Shown here: positions 1 through 8,105 of the stretch, piece after piece | Position numbering within the stretch: the stretch's first letter is position 1 | Layout: each line of letters begins with the position of its first letter | From: Massilibacillus massiliensis | Lineage (GTDB): Bacteria > Bacillota > Negativicutes > FLKF01 | NCBI RefSeq assembly: GCF_900086705.1 | Contig: NZ_LT575483.1 | Location: forward strand, 683,166 to 747,165 | Direction: 5' to 3' | DNA length: 64,000 nucleotides | Position numbers and translations under genes: made by a program | The notes under the pieces: generated by a model | The model's input: only the letters and a program-made list of their open reading frames with translations | Database searches by the model: none | What the model was told of the DNA's origin: nothing

Positions 1-287
1 TACATCGATTATGTAATAACTTTCTTACAACTTACTTCACCATTAAAATAATACTCTCGTAATACGCGCCTTTCTTCACATATTTTTCACCCAAAGATTT
101 ATTCGTAGATTTTAAAATGATCAGCTTACATTTATTTTCACTACAATCAGTAATTCTCCAAATTTCTTATTCTTGTCACATTTTACACTTTTATCCAACT
201 TAAATAAACCTAATAAAACAGCTATTTTCGCACTAAAAAACCGTAAAATTAAAACGCCCTGTATGAACTATATTGCCACAGCCTATT

Positions 288-1385
288 TTAATGAAAATTT
301 TCGAAGTTCCATTTTTTAAATTGTACTGGCGTAACCCCTGTATATTCTTTAAATAAACGACAAAAATAATCCGAACTACTATAGCCTAATTTTGCGCTTA
401 CTTCATAATTTTTATATTCTCCTGCCCCCAGTAAATATTTGGCATGTTCCATCTTCACTTTAGTGACATAATCAATAAAATTACTCCCGGTTTTCTGTTT
501 GAACAGCTTTCCTATATAATCTTTGCTTATATGCACTTCATTTGCAATATATTCAAGTTTTATATTTTCTTCTACATGTTCTACTACATACTTACAAGTT
601 GTTCCCACCACACTATCAGAACGATATAGTTCATATTTTTTTATAACGTCCAACATACGACTAATATTTCTCGAAAACTTTATTTGTAAGTCTTCTACCG
701 ACTCTGAATGACTCAAAGTATCATGAAAAATAATTTCTTCAAGCGTCCACAACCATGGGAAATTTTTATTTAACTCATGCTTTAATTGCAAAAGCACTTT
801 TTCTAATAGTATTTCTGTCTTATCCATATCTTGATTTGTTAAATTGAATAATTCTGTACAAGTTTTTTTTGCTTCATCAGTCACTCTACATTCACCAGAC
901 ATCAGCAAATCAAGCAAATTTCTCTCCTGATTCGTCGGATACAAAAATCTAAGATTGTTTTCAAATAAAATTTTTTTCTCTTGCTTCCGCTTAGTTTTTA
1001 GGTATTTCTTTTCATCCAAATATAGTTTCACTCGTTTTAAGGCGTTACTTAAAATGGTATCATCAATCGGCTTCATTAAATAATCAAAAATTCCAATTCG
1101 AATTCCTTGTTGCGCATACTCAAAATCACTATATGTACTCATAATCATTAAACAAAGCTCTAACTTTGTCTCTTTAAGTTTGTTTAAAAACTTCAATCCA
1201 TCCATACCAGGCATTCTAATATCCGTAATTACTAAATCAAACTCTTTTTCAGATAGCTTTTTTAACGCACCTACACCATCATAGGCTTCCGCTTCTATAC
1301 AAAACCCGGAAGATTGCCATTCTTTAAACTGCCTAAGCCCACATAAAGTCGATTTATCATCATCTACCAGCAACACCTTATACAA
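288..1385 (-). CDS. AraC-family two-component response regulator
   Basis: A receiver domain (about residues 1-120) with acidic pocket VDDD, phosphoacceptor Asp55 in TDIRMPGMDG and the conserved Lys in LMKP is followed by a linker and a C-terminal AraC-type double helix-turn-helix (about the last 100 residues). It should be a DNA-binding regulator activated by phosphorylation. I chose the TTG at 1385 because it sits 8 bp after a strong GGAGG; an ATG at 1406 lies upstream of that site. The gene is divergent from the acyltransferase/kinase pair at 1713-4306, so that kinase is a plausible partner, though this is inferred from proximity. The target genes are unknown. Confidence 0.88.
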   Translation of the reverse strand: MYKVLLVDDDKSTLCGLRQFKEWQSSGFCIEAEAYDGVGALKKLSEKEFDLVITDIRMPGMDGLKFLNKLKETKLELCLMIMSTYSDFEYAQQGIRIGIFDYLMKPIDDTILSNALKRVKLYLDEKKYLKTKRKQEKKILFENNLRFLYPTNQERNLLDLLMSGECRVTDEAKKTCTELFNLTNQDMDKTEILLEKVLLQLKHELNKNFPWLWTLEEIIFHDTLSHSESVEDLQIKFSRNISRMLDVIKKYELYRSDSVVGTTCKYVVEHVEENIKLEYIANEVHISKDYIGKLFKQKTGSNFIDYVTKVKMEHAKYLLGAGEYKNYEVSAKLGYSSSDYFCRLFKEYTGVTPVQFKKWNFENFH

Positions 1386-1712
1386 ATTACACCCCTCCTC
1401 TTCCATTCGTTTTATCTTCCTATAAACAAATGATACATAACCAATATTTCACTTTATCAAACAAAATGCTGTAAAATGTACCTTTCTTAAATTATCACTT
1501 CAGGTTTTCCCGTCATTTTTCAACAAAAACCTCATAACTATCACATTGTGTACCTTATTTCCCTTGAACTTAGCCTTCTTATGTTTAGCTTTTATTTCCA
1601 AATGCCTCTTCAAGTTATGTCTATTATAACATTGCAAATTATTACAGTTAAGTAGATATTATTAATAAATAAAAAGATTTTTGTCTTTTTATAAAAAAGA
1701 GGAGGCGTTTTC
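1386..1712. other. Divergent intergenic region between response regulator and acyltransferase
   Basis: This AT-rich gap of about 327 bp separates two divergent genes and must hold both promoters. A short hairpin (AAAAAGA/TCTTTTT) lies in the probable leader just before the GAGGAGG ribosome site of the rightward gene. I could not pick out a convincing -35/-10 pair or a clear operator. Confidence 0.4.
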
Positions 1713-2840
1713 ATGAAAAACACAACACAAGTAACAAATGTATCCATCAAAGAAGGTCCTATTCAAATTGGTATAGCAACCACGCCTGAGGAAAAAAGAG
1801 AAGTCTATCAATTACGTTACAAAGTTTATGCTGAAGAAATAGGCTATAATCTTGAGGATGTCGATCATCAAAACGAACTTTTATATGATGAGTTAGATGA
1901 TTGGGGAATTTTACTTACCGCTCATATTGGATTAACACTTATTGGTACAGTAAGAATAAACATTGGAAAAATATCAGATTTTCCTTCTGACTTAGTTGAA
2001 ACCTATTGCTTGGATAGATTTATGAAATTTTATAGTAAAAAAGATGATCCTCATTTTACAATCATCTCGCGAGGTATAATATCCCCACAATATCGTAGTT
2101 CTACAGCTTTATACCTACTTATAACAAAAATCTATGAAATGTGCTACGAGTATAATGTACAATTTTGTTTTTTAAATTGTACATTTCATTTAATTTCTTT
2201 TTATGAACATACTGGGCAGATTCGTATTAACAAAAATACTATAGATTCTAATGATAAAAGTCCTTTAACTAGTCTTGTTTTATTGGTGGATGATATTGAT
2301 CATTTGAGATCAGTTAGATCCCCATTATTTCGTATTATTCGTAAAAAAAATATTATCAATAAAAAAGCTGTAAATTGGTTTTATTCAGAATTTGCCCAAG
2401 AAATTGAAATAAATATTAATACTCAACTTACCAATAAGGAAACTCTATGGAATATAATTTGGCAGTATCTTGGCATCTTACCTAATTATAAAATTCCTTT
2501 TCTAAACGGGTTAACCACCACAGAATCAAAAATTTTTTTACATTTTTGCAGTACAATTGTTCATTGTCACGCAGGTGATTACCTTACATCTCGCGGCAAC
2601 ACAAGTCAAGAATTTCTTATTTTACTATCTGGAAAGGCATACTCTACACTTACTGGAACGCTCTATCCTGGACAACCCTGCGGAGAAAATGGTCTAATCT
2701 GCTTTCAAACTCATTCTTCAAATATTATATCATTGGAAAACTCAAAACTTTTAGTCATATCCTCCTATGCTTTTTGTAACTTTAGAAAACGACATCCTAA
2801 TATTGCATATAAAATACTTGCTAATATGTGTCATTCTTAA
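1713..2840 (+). CDS. GNAT/N-acyl amino acid synthase-like protein with C-terminal cyclic-nucleotide-binding-like domain
   Basis: The N-terminal 200 residues resemble the acyltransferase fold shared by LuxI-type autoinducer synthases and FeeM-like N-acyl amino acid synthases: an LRYKVYAEE segment, an acidic patch near residues 45-60, a GTVRI strand and a SRGIISPQYR segment. Residues about 270-375 look like a cyclic-nucleotide-binding beta-barrel (AGDYLTSRG, GENGL), but the usual Arg of the phosphate-binding cassette is not evident, so ligand binding is doubtful. The start follows GAGGAGG closely. The next gene, a membrane histidine kinase, is co-directional, which suggests production and sensing of a small acylated signal. 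That role is inference; the product is unknown. Confidence 0.7.
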   Translation: MKNTTQVTNVSIKEGPIQIGIATTPEEKREVYQLRYKVYAEEIGYNLEDVDHQNELLYDELDDWGILLTAHIGLTLIGTVRINIGKISDFPSDLVETYCLDRFMKFYSKKDDPHFTIISRGIISPQYRSSTALYLLITKIYEMCYEYNVQFCFLNCTFHLISFYEHTGQIRINKNTIDSNDKSPLTSLVLLVDDIDHLRSVRSPLFRIIRKKNIINKKAVNWFYSEFAQEIEININTQLTNKETLWNIIWQYLGILPNYKIPFLNGLTTTESKIFLHFCSTIVHCHAGDYLTSRGNTSQEFLILLSGKAYSTLTGTLYPGQPCGENGLICFQTHSSNIISLENSKLLVISSYAFCNFRKRHPNIAYKILANMCHS

Positions 2841-2950
2841 AAACTTCATCACTTATTATAACAGTAGGAAATATTGATATTAATGTAAAAATTTATTATA
2901 ATTTAAAACATACGTTTGCTATCTCACCTAAAAGGAGCTATTATATAAAA

Positions 2951-4306
2951 ATGAGTTATTTACAGCTATCCAATCTAGCAATAGTTTTAGGAACAATTTC
3001 AACTATACCTATATATATCTACTTATACGTAATATACCGTGAACGGTTTATGGGTATCTGGACAATGTGTTGGCTTATACTATTTACGAGATTTTTTCTA
3101 TTTGACTATGGATTGATTGATTGGAATAGCTCATTTATTAGCTCCTTATTATATCAAGCATGTTATATCATAGCCACTTTTCTTCTTGTTTGCGGCACAC
3201 ACAATTTTACAAACCGACCATTAAGAAAATATTGGTTTTATAGTGTTATAATCATAATTATTTTGAGCATTCTCTCCTCAATAAATCATTTACCATTGAT
3301 TTATAAATTAATACCTCTTACTTCATTCAGCGCCATTGCACTTATTTACACTGGATATAGTATTTTAAAAATTAACACTCAATGGTTTGGAAAATATATC
3401 ACAGGGTGTTCATTAATTTTATGGGGGCTTCTCACTTTTATAATTTCTTTTTGTTATCAAAATTTACAAAATGCAGGAATTTATTCGGCTATTAGCCTTA
3501 TTTGTGCTATGGTTCGTTTACTAATTGCGGGCGGGATACTGTTAGTATATTTTGAAAAAACTAGAACCGATTTAATTCTTAACCAAAAAGCTCTTCAAAA
3601 AGCTAACATAGCACTCCAACAATCTAATCAAGAGCTTAACCATTTCTGCCATTCTGTCGCACACGATTTTAAATCCCCATTACAATCAATTAACAAACTT
3701 TCTAAATACCTCTTACGTGATTATTCTGATAAAATTGATAGCAACGGGCAAGAAATTATTACACATATTCAAAATAAATCAGCAGAAGTAGTTAATATGA
3801 CAGATCATTTATTAGAGCTCTCTAGAATGTCCCAAAAAGAAGTTAAAATGGATAAAATCTCTTTAGAATTACTATTTCATAAAGTGTACAAGGAGCTCAT
3901 TGACATTACTCCCAAGAGAAATATAAACTTTACGACGCATCACCTACCTATAATTTACGGGGATCCGATCATGATAAAAATATTAGTGACCAATATTCTT
4001 TCCAATGCACTCAAATATACCCGTAATCGTGAGCAAACAATTATCAAAGCAACTTCTACAGAGGAAGGCAATAACTACATTATATCTGTTAAAGATAATG
4101 GTGCAGGTTTCGATATGAGTGAATCATCACGCCTCTTCAAAATTTTCGAGAGATTACACTCTGTCGATGAGTTTGAAGGAACCGGTGTCGGACTTGTCGT
4201 ATGTCAGAAGATTTTAAAAAGGCACAATGGAAAAGCATGGCTTATCGGAAGCGTAAATAACGGCGCTATATTCTCCTTTTCCTTTCCCAAAAAACCAACT
4301 ACTTAA
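2951..4306 (+). CDS. Seven-TM sensor histidine kinase
   Basis: About seven hydrophobic segments fill residues 5-200, then a short coiled coil and a kinase core: H-box SVAHDFKSPL with phosphoacceptor His238, an N-box with NILSNALKY, then DNGAGFD, an F-box and GTGVGL. It should autophosphorylate in response to a signal sensed in or near the membrane. I prefer the ATG at 2951, preceded by AAGGAG at a rather long 13-bp spacing; the frame is open upstream to 2828, overlapping the previous gene, but the N-terminal hydrophobic domain begins at the 2951 start. No regulator lies downstream; the divergent AraC-type regulator is the nearest candidate partner. Confidence 0.85.
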   Translation: MSYLQLSNLAIVLGTISTIPIYIYLYVIYRERFMGIWTMCWLILFTRFFLFDYGLIDWNSSFISSLLYQACYIIATFLLVCGTHNFTNRPLRKYWFYSVIIIIILSILSSINHLPLIYKLIPLTSFSAIALIYTGYSILKINTQWFGKYITGCSLILWGLLTFIISFCYQNLQNAGIYSAISLICAMVRLLIAGGILLVYFEKTRTDLILNQKALQKANIALQQSNQELNHFCHSVAHDFKSPLQSINKLSKYLLRDYSDKIDSNGQEIITHIQNKSAEVVNMTDHLLELSRMSQKEVKMDKISLELLFHKVYKELIDITPKRNINFTTHHLPIIYGDPIMIKILVTNILSNALKYTRNREQTIIKATSTEEGNNYIISVKDNGAGFDMSESSRLFKIFERLHSVDEFEGTGVGLVVCQKILKRHNGKAWLIGSVNNGAIFSFSFPKKPTT

Positions 4307-4321
4307 TCTACAACTTTGTAG

Positions 4322-4355
4322 TTAAGGCTAGCCAATTTAAATCGGCTAGCCTTAA
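4322..4355 (+). terminator. Rho-independent terminator after histidine kinase
   Basis: A perfect 12-bp stem (TTAAGGCTAGCC with its complement) and a 10-nt loop lie just after the kinase stop. The T-rich tail is short. Confidence 0.75.
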
Positions 4356-4366
4356 TTTGCGCAACA

Positions 4367-4452
4367 AAAAAAGCTCTAGCAAAATGCTAGAACCTTTAAA
4401 TTTCAAATGGTGCGCCTGGGGCGATTCGAACGCTCGACACACGGCTTAGAAG
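4367..4452. repeat. attL-like copy: displaced 3' fragment of tRNA-Arg(TCT)
   Basis: This is identical to 5957-6042 at an offset of 1590 bp. Read on the minus strand it runs from the anticodon loop (CTTCTAA) through the T arm, acceptor strand and CCA, then the tRNA terminator hairpin. The 5' half of a tRNA is missing, so it is not a functional gene. Confidence 0.9.
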
Positions 4453-4623
4453 AATAAAATTTTAAATTTTATTTGTTTCTTATGTCTCAATAAACCTTAT
4501 TTAACAGGGACTTTATTTGTAATCAAAATTTTTATTCCAATGATTATTTTGATTTTTTCTCTTATTGACCCACTAAAGAATTAAAAAAAATACTAAAAAT
4601 TCATATAGTCATCATAAATTTTT
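4453..4623. other. AT-rich gap inside the tRNA-Arg element
   Basis: Very AT-rich sequence between the left att copy and the DUF3791 gene. No open frame, repeat or convincing terminator was recognised. Confidence 0.4.
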
Positions 4624-4836
4624 TCATTGAATTATACTATTTCTTTCCTTAATAAAGGAGTCTATATCATTTACAATATAATTTGCCCCTGTAGTATGCA
4701 AGACTTCATAACATTCATAGAGATATTCGGATATATTATATTTGTTAAACAATTGTATGGTCTGCTTTCCTGTCATGCTTTTTTGATTCTTATATTCTTC
4801 AATACAATAAATCAAAAAAGGCAACTCTCTACTCAC
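4624..4836 (-). CDS. DUF3791 domain protein (70 aa)
   Basis: The small protein carries the family pattern FLIYCIEEYKN near the N-terminus, a TGKQTIQLFNKY helix and a conserved HTTGANYIVNDID C-terminus. DUF3791 genes often lie beside DUF3990 genes, as here. The function is unknown. The start is GTG at 4836, 8 bp after GAGGAGG, and it lies just after the preceding gene's stop. The three genes form one tight leftward operon inside the tRNA-Arg element, which suggests one module, possibly toxin-antitoxin-like. Confidence 0.8.
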   Translation of the reverse strand: MSRELPFLIYCIEEYKNQKSMTGKQTIQLFNKYNISEYLYECYEVLHTTGANYIVNDIDSFIKERNSIIQ

Positions 4837-4839
4837 AAC

Positions 4840-5079
4840 TTATCCCTCCTCAGGGAAAGTAATCTTCCCCGTTCTTCGTTCTTCTTCATACATATGATAT
4901 AAAGTTAACGGGCTGAAGTGCCAAAGTTTTGTATCTTCATCCTCAAGCAATGTATATAATTCTGATTGATAAAGCTGATTCGTTGCTTCAATTTCATTCA
5001 TATTTTCTTTTTCAGCAATCAATGAAATTAATTTAGGTAAGATTAACGTTAAGATAGCTTTAAACTGCTTATCAGACAT
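4840..5079 (-). CDS. Small uncharacterised protein between DUF3990 and DUF3791 (79 aa)
   Basis: I do not recognise a named family. The protein is acidic and probably helical, with an LTLILPKLISLIAEKE stretch and a C-terminal LWHFSPLTLYHMYEEE motif. The ATG follows GAGGAGG, and the start lies within a few bases of the upstream stop, so translation is probably coupled to the DUF3990 gene. Its fixed place between two partner families suggests it belongs to the same functional unit, perhaps as an antitoxin or adaptor. That is inference. Confidence 0.7.
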   Translation of the reverse strand: MSDKQFKAILTLILPKLISLIAEKENMNEIEATNQLYQSELYTLLEDEDTKLWHFSPLTLYHMYEEERRTGKITFPEEG

Positions 5080-5080
5080 T

Positions 5081-5569
5081 TCATTCTACCTCCTCAATTG
5101 TACCTTTAAAAATCAAGTATTCTAAGGCTTTACCTGTTGCAAATACAACTTGATCATATAATTTTTTTATTTTCAAATTTTCTAAAGTTTGTTTTTTTGT
5201 TAAAAGCCCTTCAGTATACAATGCAAACGTACGATAAATATCATCATCTGCGACAGCACCTATAATAATATCATATTGTTTACTTTTATATTCGCCAGCT
5301 CTATTCATAGATACAAAATCAAGCCATGCTTCATTAGCAAAATCAAATTTTAAGATCTGTAAATTTTCAGAAGCTTTCTTTTCATCAAAATCATATATAT
5401 TAACAATAGGCTTACCATTTTTCCGACGCTTAATCACTTTATTTGAGAAACTAACCGCTTGCATTTTATTCGTTGTCGTATAAAAACCAAACCCAAAATC
5501 TAAAAATCTATTTTGTACAATTAACTCAGGTTGTTGAACAATCATATGTGAACCATGATAAAGTTTCAT
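5081..5569 (-). CDS. DUF3990 domain protein, possible ADP-ribosyltransferase-like toxin
   Basis: The 162-residue protein begins LYHGS, then has [10 protein letters not shown] near residue 27 and a central [17 protein letters not shown]. This spaced H, then Y pattern resembles the ADP-ribosyltransferase fold to which DUF3990 proteins have been likened; the catalytic assignment here is inferred. It is the first gene of the tight three-gene operon, with a fair ribosome site (AAGGGTG). A weak hairpin lies upstream at about 5625-5655. Cargo of this kind is typical of small defence or addiction modules in integrated elements. Confidence 0.75.
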   Translation of the reverse strand: MKLYHGSHMIVQQPELIVQNRFLDFGFGFYTTTNKMQAVSFSNKVIKRRKNGKPIVNIYDFDEKKASENLQILKFDFANEAWLDFVSMNRAGEYKSKQYDIIIGAVADDDIYRTFALYTEGLLTKKQTLENLKIKKLYDQVVFATGKALEYLIFKGTIEEVE

Positions 5570-5656
5570 ATAAATACACCCTTTTAATTTAGAGTAAATT
5601 CTTCAATTTTAATTATATCATAATAAAGGCAACCTTATCTAGGTTACCTTTATTCA

Positions 5657-5782
5657 CTATACCACTTGATTAATACTATCACTATCCCCATAATACTTAA
5701 TTGGATTTAAACCATATTTAGTTATAATCTCATTCACTGCTTTATAATAACAAATACCCCTCTTAACAAAAGCGATTTCCGT
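5657..5782 (-). pseudogene. 3' remnant of an unidentified gene (about 41 codons)
   Basis: An open stretch on the minus strand encodes a credible C-terminus containing CYYKAVNEIITKYGLNPIK and ending in VV-stop. It has no start codon and is preceded by an in-frame TGA. I could not identify the family. It lies inside the att-bounded segment, so it is probably debris of the original element. The rest of the gap up to 5956 holds no gene I can support. Confidence 0.45.
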
Positions 5783-5956
5783 TCACTATATTAAGCTAAT
5801 TAACTAAACAATGTACCAATTCGTTGACCAAGTTTTGAATTTACTATAAAGATAATTTTTCTAAAAGGTGAATTGCTGTTCATCTAATGTTTCCTACTAC
5901 TAAGTCGTATCGGACTTTCGCCACCAAGTTACTGACTCCTTTACTGGATGAACAAC

Positions 5957-5983
5957 AAAAAAGCTCTAGCAAAATGCTAGAAC
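5957..5983 (-). terminator. Terminator of the tRNA-Pro/tRNA-Arg unit
   Basis: An 8-bp stem built around CTAGC/GCTAG with a 5-nt loop and a T6 tail on the minus strand lies 15 bp beyond the tRNA-Arg CCA. The same hairpin is copied at 4367-4393 by the element duplication. Confidence 0.75.
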
Positions 5984-6042
5984 CTTTAAATTTCAAATGG
6001 TGCGCCTGGGGCGATTCGAACGCTCGACACACGGCTTAGAAG
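5957..6042. repeat. attR-like copy within intact tRNA-Arg(TCT)
   Basis: Exact partner of 4367-4452. The identity ends in the anticodon loop, which is where tyrosine integrases commonly cross over in tRNA genes. Confidence 0.9.
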
Positions 6043-6074
6043 GCCGTTGCTCTATCCAACTGAGCTACAGGCGC
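5998..6074 (-). tRNA. tRNA-Arg(TCT)
   Basis: Full cloverleaf on the minus strand: acceptor GCGCCTG/CAGGCGC, D arm with AGCTCAGTTGG, anticodon loop CTTCTAA (anticodon TCT), T arm with GTTCGAATC, and encoded CCA. Its 3' half is the target duplicated at 4367. Confidence 0.95.
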
Positions 6075-6080
6075 GATTGA

Positions 6081-6157
6081 TGGTCGGAGCAGCAGGATTC
6101 GAACCTGCGACCCCCTGGTCCCAAGCCAGGTGCTCTACCAAACTGAGCCATGCCCCG
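6081..6157 (-). tRNA. tRNA-Pro(TGG)
   Basis: Cloverleaf on the minus strand with acceptor CGGGGCA, anticodon loop CTTGGGA (anticodon TGG), T arm GGTTCGAATCC and encoded CCA. It lies 6 bp upstream of tRNA-Arg and is probably cotranscribed with it. Confidence 0.95.
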
Positions 6158-6295
6158 TCAACCACAAAATATATTATATCAGTAAGTTAATTAGATGTCA
6201 ATAAAATTTATCAAACTAATATTTGGTTGATTTAACCTGTCACTTACTCTGTAATCCACCTAACTTATAACAAAAACACCACAAATTATTCTTTT

Positions 6296-7084
6296 TTATT
6301 GCAACACGATCTGAACAAGACCATGTGGTAAGTTAGTTTCTGTATCAATAAAAATCGCGCTGTAACTTGCATCACGATCTTCTTCATTTGGCAATTCTAT
6401 CTTTTTTTGCATCGAATGAATTAATCCTTTGTAACCACCAAACAAAATAATATCCTTTTTAGATTGCACATCACGAAGTTTTTCAAAAAAATCTTGAAGC
6501 TTAATTTTTAGCTCCTCATTTGCTACTCTATCCTTTAGTGCAGTAAGATATGCCATCATATTCTCTATCTTAGTCGCAGTAGCTTTACTCGCTATCTTTA
6601 TCTTTTCTTCCGCAGTTTTTCTATCTTTCGTGTAAAATTCTCCATTTAATTCCACATTGTCCTTTATCATTTCTATCCCGATATTTGGGAAAAATGCACC
6701 AAAGCATGTTTTTTGTGAATCCTTTATATACTGCACTTTATAAAGATTGCGCAAAACAATTTGCGTTTTACATACCTGCACATCATCTACCATAAATTTT
6801 TTTATCTGTCCTTGATTATCATACAAACCTTGACATAACGCACCTTTAACTGAGCTTCCCGGCAAATAATACTGCGCTTTCAATGGTTCATATGTTTCAT
6901 ACTCCCCATACTGATAGAATGGATAAATCACATTTACCTTACTTTGTTCCAAGTATCTACTTGATACTAATGCATCAGTATCAAACTCGTTTAAATCTTT
7001 ATAAAACGCTGTATTTGCCCTCGGTGATACAATTACGCTGGATATTGTTCTCATTTTATACTTGATTTTTTTGATTTCTTCCAT
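6296..7084 (-). CDS. RAMP protein, Csm5-like (type III effector subunit)
   Basis: The core motif YYLPGSSVKGAL is the glycine-rich loop of repeat-associated RAMP proteins, and a LFGGYKGL segment occurs near the C-terminus. Length (262 aa) and last place in the operon fit a divergent Csm5, the subunit at the 5'-distal end of type III complexes. I start at the ATG at 7084, 7 bp after GGGGAG; the frame is open further upstream but that stretch overlaps the neighbouring gene. It overlaps the Csm4-like gene by 29 bp, so translation is coupled. Exact subunit identity is uncertain because RAMPs diverge quickly. No array is nearby to supply a guide. Confidence 0.75.
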   Translation of the reverse strand: MEEIKKIKYKMRTISSVIVSPRANTAFYKDLNEFDTDALVSSRYLEQSKVNVIYPFYQYGEYETYEPLKAQYYLPGSSVKGALCQGLYDNQGQIKKFMVDDVQVCKTQIVLRNLYKVQYIKDSQKTCFGAFFPNIGIEMIKDNVELNGEFYTKDRKTAEEKIKIASKATATKIENMMAYLTALKDRVANEELKIKLQDFFEKLRDVQSKKDIILFGGYKGLIHSMQKKIELPNEEDRDASYSAIFIDTETNLPHGLVQIVLQ

Positions 7085-8105
7085 TTGATCGCTCCCCTTT
7101 CTGTAGCGTAATTGGATACAAAAACGCATTGCCAAAGACAATATCCCGTTCAGGATTGAATGGAGATAAAATTGATTTTACTGCTTTTTTCTCATCCTCC
7201 ACATTTATCATACTTCCTTCTGCAATAAAACTAATATACTGTTTAGTAAGATTGTTATCCCACCCACCGAGCATATGAAAGGGTCGTCTTTCCGAAGTAA
7301 ACAGCTTTAGTGTCGAAGCTGCAAAATTTATTTGATTAGGCAACAACATGCCCAAATTTATAAAATCACTTGAAGCCTGACTCTTAAAAGATATTTCATC
7401 AAACTTACGAAACGTAAATACATTAAGTCCCTGCGACGCCCTTTTTCCTAATATAACAGGTTGGTTTTCCTCCATTACGGTACGCAGCATCATCAAAAAC
7501 TTCTCGCAAAGCGCATTCTCTTTGTCTAGCTGCAAATAAAAACAAAACTCACCTACAGGCTGCTGTATCTGCTTATCTTGACTGCCGCTCACTTCAGTTA
7601 CTTCTATCGTTGGAACTGAAAAAAGTTTATTTTCTATCCCCGGAAGATCCAGACGTGCACTTTCTAGGGAAGTACGAGACTGTTGCCCACTTTGCACCTT
7701 GACGTAAGGAAACAAAGTCGTACAATACATAGGATCGTTTAAACTTTTCTCAATATCAGACCATCCAATATAATTTCGATTTCTTATTTCATTACGAAGC
7801 TGTTTTAAAGTCGCTTCTACCTTTGATTGCTCCATTTTTACATACACGTTACCACTTGCTTGTTTGTCACGTTCCACCAAACAGTCGACCAAATAATTCA
7901 CTGGTGTTGGTAAGTATCCCAATGGCATTAAATTCGAAAGTGCAAAATGAATATTTTTATGTAAAACATCTGTTACCAACGAAGTTGCCTGCTGGTCCCC
8001 ATATCGCTCCGCAAACAGTGAAACTAAAACACCAAACACACGTTGCGAATCTGGAATCTGCGTCATCCTTCCAATTGCACTAAGGTCAATTCGATAATTT
8101 TTCAA
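7056..8105 (-). CDS. RAMP protein, Csm4-like (type III effector subunit)
   Basis: The protein opens with a short beta strand then DSQRVFGVLVSLFAE, the pattern seen at the start of Csm4/Cmr3-type RAMPs, has GKRASQGLNVFTF in the middle and ends with a FGNAFLYPI strand. Csm4 caps the crRNA 5' tag and contacts Cas10 in known complexes. I use the TTG at 8105, 8 bp after GGGAGG; it overlaps the end of the Csm3-like gene by 20 bp. The frame is open to 8189 but that part lies wholly within the upstream gene. Family placement is by motif and gene order only. Confidence 0.75.
   Translation of the reverse strand: MKNYRIDLSAIGRMTQIPDSQRVFGVLVSLFAERYGDQQATSLVTDVLHKNIHFALSNLMPLGYLPTPVNYLVDCLVERDKQASGNVYVKMEQSKVEATLKQLRNEIRNRNYIGWSDIEKSLNDPMYCTTLFPYVKVQSGQQSRTSLESARLDLPGIENKLFSVPTIEVTEVSGSQDKQIQQPVGEFCFYLQLDKENALCEKFLMMLRTVMEENQPVILGKRASQGLNVFTFRKFDEISFKSQASSDFINLGMLLPNQINFAASTLKLFTSERRPFHMLGGWDNNLTKQYISFIAEGSMINVEDEKKAVKSILSPFNPERDIVFGNAFLYPITLQKGERSNGRNQKNQV

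Larger units (their letters stand above)
4367..6042. mobile_element. Remnant integrated element at tRNA-Arg(TCT)
   Basis: An 86-bp exact direct repeat bounds this segment: 4367-4452 and 5957-6042. The right copy is the 3' half of the intact tRNA-Arg(TCT) plus its terminator; the left copy is a displaced 3' half starting inside the anticodon loop. This is the footprint of site-specific integration into a tRNA gene by a tyrosine-type integrase. Only about 1.5 kb remains between the repeats, with a three-gene DUF3990/DUF3791 operon and a gene remnant. No integrase is present, so the element is deleted down or was mobilised in trans. Confidence 0.8.

Noticed and set aside
1407-1712. Bidirectional operator between the regulator and the acyltransferase genes
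   Set aside because: Several short inverted AT runs exist but none is distinctive against the local base composition.
4407-4452. A second tRNA-Arg gene
   Set aside because: Only the 3' half from the anticodon loop is present, so it cannot fold as a tRNA.
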